The translations under genes were made by a program, and so were the position numbers. Positions 57,268 through 64,000 of a stretch of DNA of 64,000 bases are shown here, one piece after another. Under the pieces are notes generated by a model. That model saw only the letters and a program-made list of their open reading frames with translations. It did no database searches and had not been told where the DNA came from. The DNA comes from CAYHVK01 sp964360255. GTDB taxonomy: Bacteria > Bdellovibrionota > Bdellovibrionia > Bdellovibrionales > UBA1609. How positions within the stretch are numbered: position 1 is the stretch's first letter; each line of letters begins with the position of its first letter. Where the stretch lies: positions 1-64,000 of the forward strand of contig CAYHVK010000011.1 in NCBI GenBank assembly GCA_964360255.1, read 5' to 3'.

Positions 57268-58383
57268 ATGACCACAAAAGTAGCTCTACAAACTACAACT
57301 CAGATTACGACGCGGCTGCTAAAATACATGGAGCCCGTCGGACTTTTACTCTTTCTTACAACAGTTATTTGGAGCTTCATGGGTTATGAAGTTCCAACAC
57401 CAATGCTCGCTGCCAATGGCGTATTGATCTTAGGTTTTTTTGTAATTCATACCTTCTCTCAAGGCCTTACTTTTTATGTGCTTCGCCGTTTAGTTCAAAC
57501 TGTGTTTGTGCTTTGGGTGATTGCTTCTCTTACTTTTTTACTGCTTCGTATTTTGCCTGGGGGTCCTTTTGACTCCGAAAAGGCGCTTCCACCAGCTGTT
57601 AAAGCCAATATCGAGCGTATTTATAAACTCAATGACCCACTCCCAACTCAGTATATGACTTATATGACTGGTCTGGTGAAGGGCGATATGGGTGTGAGCT
57701 ATAAATACATCGGCCGTAGTGTTAGCGAGATTGTGGCGGAGAGTTTTCCAGCCTCTTTTCAGCTCGGTATTTTTAGCCTTCTTTTGGCATTTGCCATTGG
57801 TATCCCTGCTGGTGTGTTTGCGGCCTCAAAACACAATACTTGGTATGACAGCGTCACTATGATGTTTGCCATCAGCAGTGTGAGTTTGCCGAGCTTTCTC
57901 GTAGCTGCGATTCTTATTGTGGTCTTCAGCTTCCAGCTGGATTGGCTTCCTGTCGCTCTTTGGGATGGCCCTACATATTACATCCTGCCTGTAGTGGTAT
58001 TGGGTTTGCGCCCAGCTGCTATTATTGCACGCCTCACTCGTGCCACAGTTTTAGACGTAATTCGCTCAGATTATATCCGTACGGCTCGTGCTAAAGGTTT
58101 AGCTGAGCGCACCGTTCTTTATAAGCACGTTCTTAAGAACTCTTTGATTCCTGTTCTCACTTTTGCAGGCCCATTAGCTGCGGGCATCTTATCTGGTTCA
58201 TTTGTTATTGAGCATATTTTTAATATTCCAGGTATAGGCAAACATTTTATCGAAAGCGTTTCAAATCGTGACTATCCTCTAGTCATTGCCCTCACACTTT
58301 TATTCTCGGCTTTGCTTGTCATTGCAAACTTAGTTGTTGATCTTCTTTACACCTATTTTGATCCAAGGATAAAATTGTCATGA
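57268..58383 (+). CDS. oppB: Oligopeptide ABC transporter permease (OppB-like) with N-terminal extension
   Basis: A 371-residue inner-membrane permease. The standard OppB domain starts at about residue 70 (YVLRRLVQTVFVLWVIASLTFLLLRILPGGPF) and has the EAA loop DYIRTARAKGL followed by LKNSLIPVLTFAGPL. The first about 70 residues add two hydrophobic segments (about 28-46 and 50-66) absent from ordinary OppB (about 306 aa). GGGG lies before the ATG. It overlaps oppC by 4 bases. Confidence 0.92.
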   Translation: MTTKVALQTTTQITTRLLKYMEPVGLLLFLTTVIWSFMGYEVPTPMLAANGVLILGFFVIHTFSQGLTFYVLRRLVQTVFVLWVIASLTFLLLRILPGGPFDSEKALPPAVKANIERIYKLNDPLPTQYMTYMTGLVKGDMGVSYKYIGRSVSEIVAESFPASFQLGIFSLLLAFAIGIPAGVFAASKHNTWYDSVTMMFAISSVSLPSFLVAAILIVVFSFQLDWLPVALWDGPTYYILPVVVLGLRPAAIIARLTRATVLDVIRSDYIRTARAKGLAERTVLYKHVLKNSLIPVLTFAGPLAAGILSGSFVIEHIFNIPGIGKHFIESVSNRDYPLVIALTLLFSALLVIANLVVDLLYTYFDPRIKLS

Positions 58384-59324
58384 GTACTCAAGCAAAAAAG
58401 GTGTCTTTTATTCAAGGTGTAGTTTTCGAGAAAAAACCTGCCGCCCCAGTTTCTTCAAAGAGTCTTTGGAGCGATGCTTGGCGCCGTCTAAAAAAGAACA
58501 AGATGGCCGTCTTCTCTTTTTATTTCGTCATCGCTGTTTGTTTAATTTCAGTTTTTGCTGAAATGATCGCCACTCATCCATTCGACGAACAAAATATGGA
58601 TCGTATTCTAGAGAGCTCAAGCACTGATCATTGGTTAGGGACTGATGACTTGGGTCGCGATCTTTATTCGCGCTTGGTTTTCGGTGCTCGTATGTCGATG
58701 TCTGTAGGAATTTTCACGGCCATCATTTCATTGGTGCTCGGAACTATTTATGGCTCGATCGCGGGCTGGTTCGGTGGGCGTATCGATAGCGTGCTTATGC
58801 GTCTTGTGGATATTTTAGATTCTATTCCAACAGTTGTGCTTTTGATTTTAGTCAAAATTCTTTTCGACTCGATGAACTTCTTTGAAGATCCTGAGCGCCG
58901 GGCTTTGTTTGGTATCTTAATGGCGCTTTCGGTATTTGGTTGGATCATGCTTGCTCGCGTTGTGCGTGGCCAGGTGATGCAAGTGAAGCAGTCGTTGTAT
59001 GTTGAGGCCGCGCAGTCAATTGGTGCTAATGGTTTCTATATTTTGGCTCGTCATATCTTGCCCAATATTTTAGGCCCAATCATTGTGGTTCTGACGTTTC
59101 AGATTCCGTCGAACATTATGTTTGAAAGCTTCTTGAGCTTTATCGGGTTAGGTTTACAACCGCCGTTCTCAAGCTGGGGAGTACTCGCTAACACAGGGTG
59201 GAAGACTATTAGTACATATCCGCACCTTATTATTGCGCCTAGTATCGCTCTATTCCTTACAATGCTCGCATTTAACCTTCTCGGTGATGGTTTACGAGAT
59301 GCATTTGATCCGAAAATGAAATAA
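58380..59324 (+). CDS. oppC: Oligopeptide ABC transporter permease (OppC-like)
   Basis: A 314-residue partner permease: OppC_N segment (SLWSDAWRRLKKNKMAVFSFYFVI), DHWLGTDDLGRDLYSRLVFGARMSM, the EAA loop SLYVEAAQSIGANGFYILARHILPN and ILGPIIVVLTFQIPSNIMFESFLSFIGLG. ATG overlaps oppB by 4 bases. No oppD/oppF ATPase gene follows; a subtilase comes next, so the ATPases must be encoded elsewhere or shared. Confidence 0.93.
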   Translation: MSTQAKKVSFIQGVVFEKKPAAPVSSKSLWSDAWRRLKKNKMAVFSFYFVIAVCLISVFAEMIATHPFDEQNMDRILESSSTDHWLGTDDLGRDLYSRLVFGARMSMSVGIFTAIISLVLGTIYGSIAGWFGGRIDSVLMRLVDILDSIPTVVLLILVKILFDSMNFFEDPERRALFGILMALSVFGWIMLARVVRGQVMQVKQSLYVEAAQSIGANGFYILARHILPNILGPIIVVLTFQIPSNIMFESFLSFIGLGLQPPFSSWGVLANTGWKTISTYPHLIIAPSIALFLTMLAFNLLGDGLRDAFDPKMK

Positions 59325-59364
59325 GACTTTGCCATCGTTCTAGATGGTAGGGAGCTGAACACAT

Positions 59365-60291
59365 TTGCGCAAATTTATACTCATACTTCTATTTTTAACT
59401 CCGCATCTTTCAAATGCAGAAGTTGTCGAATTTAATTACCAGAGTGTCATTCAGTTAAATGAAGCTTGGAATATTGTGGACTCCGCCGAAGATGTCCCGG
59501 TGGCGGTCATTGATCAAGACTTTCAAATTGATCACCCAGGTCTTAAAAATTCTTTCGATCTTAAGCTGGCTCATGATTTTTCTGAAAGCAATTGGACGCA
59601 AATTGTTTACCCGAATACTTATCATGGTCTGCTTGTCGCAAGCGCCGTTGCGACTCAACATAAGAAGTCTTGGATTATTCCGTACAATTTAGGTGGGACT
59701 CATATGAATACCGCTGGTGTGACGACGGCTGTCTACACAGCGATTCATGCCGGAGCCCGAGTGATCAATCTCAGTCTCGGCGAAGCCCGGATGGATCCGG
59801 CTAAAATTCCGGCTTACAAAGTGATGGCTGAGTATGCTCTTAAAAAAGATGTACTGATTTTAATTGCCGCCGGTAATTACGGCACCAATTTAGAAAAAGA
59901 TCCGTCTTATCCAGCACTCCTCGCGAGCGACTATTCGAATATTATTACGGTGGGTGCCTCCGATCACAATGATCAACCTTGGCAGCACAGCTGTTACAGT
60001 AAGAAGTATATTTCTCTTTTTGCGCCAGGTGAAAATATCCGTGTGCTATCACCAACTGGCGACCGCCTCACCAGCGGCACTTCAGAAGCGACGCCCATTG
60101 CCTCTGGAATCGCCGCTCTTATTCGCCAATTACGTCCTGATTTAACGGCTTCGCAGGTGAAGTCGATTCTTATGAAGACGGTCGATAAAAGCCCGGCTTT
60201 CGCTGCCAAATCTGTAAGCGGTGGGCGTTTGAATGCTTACAAGGCCGTGCGCCTCGCCCAATCCCAAAAGCTACGTTTAGTTATAAGATAA
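59365..60291 (+). CDS. Exported subtilisin-like serine protease (S8)
   Basis: A 308-residue protease with signal peptide MRKFILILLFLTPHLSNAE and no obvious propeptide. The triad is visible: Asp50 in VAVIDQDFQIDH, His87 in TYHGLLVASA, Ser240 in SGTSEATPIASG; oxyanion Asn171 in AAGNYG. It is small for S8 and lacks the N-terminal I9 inhibitor domain. TTG start with GGGAG about 10 bases upstream. It lies 40 bases after oppC and may supply peptides to that importer, which is inference. After its stop are two hairpins (60291-60306 and 60322-60339). Confidence 0.9.
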   Translation: MRKFILILLFLTPHLSNAEVVEFNYQSVIQLNEAWNIVDSAEDVPVAVIDQDFQIDHPGLKNSFDLKLAHDFSESNWTQIVYPNTYHGLLVASAVATQHKKSWIIPYNLGGTHMNTAGVTTAVYTAIHAGARVINLSLGEARMDPAKIPAYKVMAEYALKKDVLILIAAGNYGTNLEKDPSYPALLASDYSNIITVGASDHNDQPWQHSCYSKKYISLFAPGENIRVLSPTGDRLTSGTSEATPIASGIAALIRQLRPDLTASQVKSILMKTVDKSPAFAAKSVSGGRLNAYKAVRLAQSQKLRLVIR

Positions 60292-60389
60292 GCTGATGAC
60301 TCAGCTGATGGCCAAAAGTAGCCTCGACAAAAATCGAGGTCAGGTCTTCTAGACTGGTGAGGCGGCATGACTTTTGTGATCATTAAAGA

Positions 60390-61454
60390 ATGAAAAATAT
60401 CAAATTTACAGTTCTATTCGTCCTTACAATGGCCTTCGCTAATTTTGCTCTGGCGGCTGAAGAGTTTGGCCCTAACGAAATGACTGCGTCCCAGTACGCA
60501 AAATGGGTCGCAGAAATTAAAGCTCCAGAAGATGTATTGAAAGCTCTACCGATGAGCGAAAAAGATGAAAATCTAGTCAGTGAAGATTTGAGAAATAATC
60601 CAATGAAGTCTTTTATGCCTCCGATCGTATCAATGAACCAGCCAACAAAGTTCACTATCAAGATGGGCAAAGATCAAATTCAGATCAGTTTTCGTCAGCT
60701 CGATAAAGGGAATCTCTATATCAATGATGTGGGCCTAAAACTTGATTCTAAGAAAACCTATTTCAATTATAAGGCTGAGATTGAAGAGATCTTAAGAAAG
60801 ACAACGAAGAGTGCATTTTTTAAAATAGAATTTATATCTTCAGCCTATGCCCAGAAACCGGTGCTCAGAGAGGTCGTTGCAATTTCGGCGGCGCTGGCGA
60901 GCAGTAATGAATATCTGTTTCGCGATCAAGGAAGTTTTGGCCTACAAAAAGACATTAAAGACGTTTCGGCTACGGCCGACCAAACCGGTTTAGCCGAAGT
61001 CTTTATTCGGGGATTTTATAATGAGAGCCTCAAATCGAAACGCATCAATAAATCTAAATATTTAAAAGCTTTAGATTTCACCTGCAAAGATGGCAAATTA
61101 CAGAAGGTCTACGAGAAAGAATTTATTTCTGGTGGCAAGCCATCATCTAGAATCTGGTCGTCGTTCGAGAGAATTGATCAAAAATTCTTTAAGTATTCTG
61201 ATCATGCAGGCTGCGAGTTAAAAGTTGCGACTAATGGAGCTATGCCGAAAACTATTGGTCCTACATGCTATGATGGTGAGCCAGGTAACTTTTTTGACCA
61301 ACCGCCATACAGCAGATTTACGCCAGCAGCGTCAGACTGTTGTGCTCAAAAGGGATGCGTAGAAAAAGTGAAAGCTGAAACAAAAAAAATTGTAGACAAC
61401 TTTGTTTCAGGGCATCTGCAGCCACGCGATGTACGTAGAAAATCATCGCGATAA
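60390..61454 (+). CDS. Exported protein, unknown function
   Basis: A 354-residue protein with signal peptide MKNIKFTVLFVLTMAFANFALAAEE. The N-terminal half has EAPEDVLKALPMSE-like helices and a beta section (KFTIKMGKDQIQISFRQLDKGNLYI); the C-terminal half has paired Cys residues (FTCKDGK, AGCELKV, GPTCYDG, SDCCAQKGC), suggesting several disulfides and periplasmic or surface location. No family recognised. No clear Shine-Dalgarno was seen before the ATG. Confidence 0.7.
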   Translation: MKNIKFTVLFVLTMAFANFALAAEEFGPNEMTASQYAKWVAEIKAPEDVLKALPMSEKDENLVSEDLRNNPMKSFMPPIVSMNQPTKFTIKMGKDQIQISFRQLDKGNLYINDVGLKLDSKKTYFNYKAEIEEILRKTTKSAFFKIEFISSAYAQKPVLREVVAISAALASSNEYLFRDQGSFGLQKDIKDVSATADQTGLAEVFIRGFYNESLKSKRINKSKYLKALDFTCKDGKLQKVYEKEFISGGKPSSRIWSSFERIDQKFFKYSDHAGCELKVATNGAMPKTIGPTCYDGEPGNFFDQPPYSRFTPAASDCCAQKGCVEKVKAETKKIVDNFVSGHLQPRDVRRKSSR

Positions 61455-61475
61455 TTCGGGTAGCTTTAGTACGCA

Positions 61476-62663
61476 TCAAAGCGCGCGATAGCATTTCAAG
61501 AATCGGTCGGCCATGATTTGGTCGTTACCGGTAAAACCAATACTCAAACGTAATAAGCCTGGCGAGAGTCCCATAGACTCTTGCTCGTTCACCGGGATTT
61601 CACTCGAAGTTGAAACCGCCGGGCAGCTGATCAATGTTCGTGAGAACCCTAAAGACACCGCGTAGAGCCCAAACTTTTCATCTTGTAAGGTCTTAGCTAA
61701 GCGAGCGGCGCGCTCGACAGTTTTGCAGTCGAGAACAACCATGCCACCGAATCCGAATTCGGCGTTCATCATTTCTGAGAATACCTTGTGGTCGGGATGA
61801 TCTTTCAAGCCCGGATAAGACATCGGAATTTTTTCTTCGACAATGCGGTTAACGAAATAAGCCGCGGCTTTTGAGTGGGCCGCCATTCGCACTGGTAAGT
61901 GATCCATACGCAAGTAAAGTTCGTGAGCCACCCGTGGGTCCATGGCGGGTCCGGTGAGCATAATCATACCGAAATTAATATCGATGAGCTGGTTGATAAA
62001 TTCACGACTGGCGACAACGGCTCCGGCCATCATATCACTCGCACCTGAAATATATTTTGTGCAAGAGTAAACCACGATATCAGCGCCGAATTGGGCCGGG
62101 CGAACGATGAGTGGAGTGAAGGTATTATCAACGACGAGTTTTAAACCACGTTTCACGCAGATTTTTTTAAGTGAAGGCAGATCGGCAATACGTAACATGG
62201 GGTTACTCATAGTTTCGGCGTAGATCATCTTTGTATTCTGAGTAACGGCCGCTTCAACGGCCTTCAAGTCGTTGGTATCCACAAACGTAACTGTGATTCC
62301 ACTTTGCGGGAGGATATTTTTCATCAGCGCATAAGTGCCGCCGTAAATAGTTTTTGAGGCGATAATGTGCCCACCTTGAGGCATCGCTTGTCTGATCGTG
62401 CAGTTGATAGCGGCCATTCCGCTGGCCACGCCAACCGCGGCTTCCATACCTTCGAGAGCGGCGAGCTTTTGGCTGAACATATCCACGGTCGGATTTGAGT
62501 GACGACTGTAAAGGTAGCAACCGGCGAGTTCACCCGTGAAAGTGCGCTCCATATCGAGAGGATCTAGAAAAGTTGAAGTGGCGGCCATATCGATGACAGG
62601 AACAACTCCGCCTTGCTCGCCGAAGTGTTGTACATCTCGAATCGATTGCTTTGGATCAAACAT
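61476..62663 (-). CDS. Cys/Met-metabolism PLP-dependent enzyme (trans-sulfuration family)
   Basis: A 395-residue fold-type I PLP enzyme. Landmarks: YLYSRHSNPTVDMFSQKLAALEGMEAAVGVASGMAAI, the PLP Asp in VVDNTFTPLIV, the Schiff-base Lys in VYSCTKYISGASDM, and SLGFSRTLISCPAVSTSSE with the carboxylate-binding Arg near LLRLSIGFTG. Members include methionine gamma-lyase, cystathionine gamma-synthase/lyase and O-acetylhomoserine sulfhydrylase; these cannot be separated by eye, though the active-site Cys of methionine gamma-lyase is not obvious. It lies 38 bases after ychF on the same strand. Confidence 0.9.
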   Translation of the reverse strand: MFDPKQSIRDVQHFGEQGGVVPVIDMAATSTFLDPLDMERTFTGELAGCYLYSRHSNPTVDMFSQKLAALEGMEAAVGVASGMAAINCTIRQAMPQGGHIIASKTIYGGTYALMKNILPQSGITVTFVDTNDLKAVEAAVTQNTKMIYAETMSNPMLRIADLPSLKKICVKRGLKLVVDNTFTPLIVRPAQFGADIVVYSCTKYISGASDMMAGAVVASREFINQLIDINFGMIMLTGPAMDPRVAHELYLRMDHLPVRMAAHSKAAAYFVNRIVEEKIPMSYPGLKDHPDHKVFSEMMNAEFGFGGMVVLDCKTVERAARLAKTLQDEKFGLYAVSLGFSRTLISCPAVSTSSEIPVNEQESMGLSPGLLRLSIGFTGNDQIMADRFLKCYRAL

Positions 62664-62701
62664 GTTGCCCCGTATGAGCGCCTCTAAAGGCGCGATTAAT
62701 A

Positions 62702-63805
62702 TTAGACGTTGAATCTAAAGAGCATAATGTCGCCATCACGGACAACGTACTCTTTACCTTCTGATTTGAATTTGCCGGCTTCTTTTACGGCGGCTTCAGA
62801 GTGATATTTGAAAAGATCGTCGCAGTGATAAGTTTCAGCGCGAATAAAGCCACGTTCGAAATCACTGTGAATCACGCCGGCCGCTCCCGGAGCTTTCGTT
62901 CCGCGATCAATTGTCCAGGCGCGAACTTCTTTTTCACCTGCAGTGAAGTACGTAATAAGGTTCAAGAGAGAGTAGGCTTCACGAATCAGGCGATTGAGTC
63001 CCGGCTCTTTCACGCCTAAAGATTGCAGAAATTCTGCACGCTCTTCAATTGGGAGCTGGGCGATTTCCGCTTCTATGCTTGAGCAAATGCTGATGACGTT
63101 ATTGCCTTCAGTTTTAGCTAGCTCTTTTACTTTTTTAACATAATCGCTGTCTTCAGCTCGGCTGTAGTCATCTTCGTTGACGTTACAGACATAAAGAACA
63201 GGTTTGAAAGTCAGAAGATGTAAAAGTTTAGAGAATGGCAATTCAGCTTCAGTGATTTCAACTGTGCTAGCGGCTTTACCTTGATCAAGAGCCTCAGCCA
63301 CTTTTTTAAGAAGTGCGAACTCAGTTTTCATATCAACATCTGTAGTTGTACGAACAGCTTTTTCAAGTTTTTTGATTTTCTTATCAACGCTGTCCATATC
63401 TGAAAGAATAAGTTCAGTTTGAATCACTTGAATATCACGAATCGGATCAACGCTACCAGAAACGTGAACAACGTTTGGATCTGTAAAGCAGCGAACCACG
63501 TGAATGATGGCATTTGTTTCGCGAATGTTTTGTAAGAACTGGTTACCGAGTCCTTCACCTTTATGAGCACCGGCGACAAGACCCGCAATATCAACGAATT
63601 CCATAACTGTTGGAATTGTCTTTTGCGGCTTTACGAACTCAGTGATTTTATCAAGACGATCATCGGGAACTGTTACAACGCCCACATTCGGATCAATTGT
63701 ACAGAACGGGTAGTTGGCGGCTTCGGCTTTCGCAGAAGTTAAAGCATTGAAAAGCGTACTTTTGCCAACATTTGGGAGACCTACGATACCAACTTGTAAA
63801 GCCAT
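62702..63805 (-). CDS. ychF: Redox-regulated ATPase YchF
   Basis: A 367-residue Obg-family P-loop protein that binds ATP over GTP. G1 GLPNVGKSTLFNAL, G3 DIAGLVAGAHKGEGLGNQFL, and the YchF-type G4 NVNE in LYVCNVNEDD instead of NKxD; C-terminal TGS domain (about 280-365, LLNLITYFTAGEKEVRAWT). It follows pth in the common pth-ychF order, with AAAGGA before the ATG. Confidence 0.96.
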   Translation of the reverse strand: MALQVGIVGLPNVGKSTLFNALTSAKAEAANYPFCTIDPNVGVVTVPDDRLDKITEFVKPQKTIPTVMEFVDIAGLVAGAHKGEGLGNQFLQNIRETNAIIHVVRCFTDPNVVHVSGSVDPIRDIQVIQTELILSDMDSVDKKIKKLEKAVRTTTDVDMKTEFALLKKVAEALDQGKAASTVEITEAELPFSKLLHLLTFKPVLYVCNVNEDDYSRAEDSDYVKKVKELAKTEGNNVISICSSIEAEIAQLPIEERAEFLQSLGVKEPGLNRLIREAYSLLNLITYFTAGEKEVRAWTIDRGTKAPGAAGVIHSDFERGFIRAETYHCDDLFKYHSEAAVKEAGKFKSEGKEYVVRDGDIMLFRFNV

Positions 63806-63840
63806 TATAAAATCCTTTGCTCGGGGACGCCTAGAGGCGA

Positions 63841-64000
63841 TTAGCTCTCGACATTAAACTTGTTCTGGGCTTTTTGAAAGCCATCTTCGATAAAACTTAA
63901 AACGGCTTCTGCCGCGCGGCCAACAAAATCACTGAGAAGCGACATATTTTCATTAGAAAACTTCTGCAAAACGTAATCGGCGACTTCCATTTGAGGAACA
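63841..64000 (-). CDS. pth: Peptidyl-tRNA hydrolase, C-terminal part (cut by window edge)
   Basis: The last 52 residues and TAA are in the window. VPQMEVADYVLQKFSNENM and the final FQKAQNKFN match the C-terminal helix of Pth ('DYVL..F', 'A.NkfN'). The enzyme frees peptidyl-tRNAs. Identification rests on this short stretch plus the standard position directly upstream of ychF (35 bases). Confidence 0.8.
   Translation of the reverse strand, partial: VPQMEVADYVLQKFSNENMSLLSDFVGRAAEAVLSFIEDGFQKAQNKFNVES

Noticed and set aside
1..64000. CRISPR array, prophage, transposon or insertion sequence
   Set aside because: No regularly spaced repeats of CRISPR size, no transposase, integrase or phage structural genes were found; the inverted repeats present are terminators or isolated palindromes.

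Overview
The window is a gene-dense bacterial chromosome segment with two scaffold gaps (N runs at 21063-21072 and 23190-23199). By eye the G+C is in the mid-40s percent. Gene content points to a Gram-negative relative of Bdellovibrio (Bdellovibrionota / Oligoflexia-type delta lineage): LptF, MipA/OmpV and beta-barrel-like outer membrane proteins, many small Sec-exported hypotheticals, an ECF sigma/NrsF pair, a monothiol glutaredoxin plus BolA, a gamma-alpha fused 2-oxoacid:ferredoxin oxidoreductase, polarity-type response regulators and an archaeal-type topoisomerase VI pair. The taxon is an inference from gene content; no rRNA gene is present.

Layout. 0-6.7 kb: the 5' part of a cation P-type ATPase (minus), divergent from a CsoR/FrmR-like repressor, PEP synthase, D-lactate dehydrogenase and a membrane protein; then a 23-bp perfect hairpin, a DUF1275 membrane protein, a Fur-family regulator and a GAF protein. 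6.7-9 kb: NrsF anti-sigma and ECF sigma (minus), divergent from an exported HAD protein through two mirror-image copies of the same ECF-type promoter. 9-11 kb: a candidate structured RNA, an exported unknown protein and tRNA-Arg(UCU). 11-18.3 kb (minus): a tightly overlapping NtrC-type regulator - CdsA-like - PlsC-like - KorA - KorB - NhaA unit. 18.3-24.7 kb: SerA, an exported CXXCH protein, a LysR regulator, small unknowns and a GlcD-like FAD oxidase, with two copies of a long hairpin terminator that coincide with the scaffold gaps. 24.7-27.5 kb: a four-gene phosphorelay cassette (Hpt, histidine kinase, receiver, receiver-PilZ-like). 27.5-31.8 kb: DUF2892, GrxD, BolA, HNH nuclease, TopoVI-B and TopoVI-A. 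31.8-37 kb (minus): a beta-barrel candidate, then a six-gene unit of response regulator, NadC, BirA, thioredoxin-like, signal-peptidase-like and GyrI-like proteins. 37-40.7 kb: LptF and four exported unknowns. 40.7-48.4 kb: def-fmt-rpe-hutH-hutU-mipA-hutI as one overlapping operon. 48.4-52 kb: very compact TlpA, pilin-like, acyltransferase and glycerol kinase genes with abutting divergent starts. 52-61.5 kb: an orphan HTH protein, Slt-type lytic transglycosylase, OppA/OppB/OppC without ATPases, a subtilase and an unknown. 61.5-64 kb (minus): a Cys/Met-family PLP enzyme, YchF and the 3' end of pth.

The most unusual items are: the mirrored ECF promoters; a signal peptidase I homologue lacking both catalytic residues, overlapping a membrane-tethered GyrI-like domain; a CdsA homologue with a rewritten signature; a bacterial topoisomerase VI pair; a possible structured RNA at 8996-9126; def, HNH and bolA promoters that place the start codon at about +1; and long perfect palindromes, one just upstream of an HTH gene.
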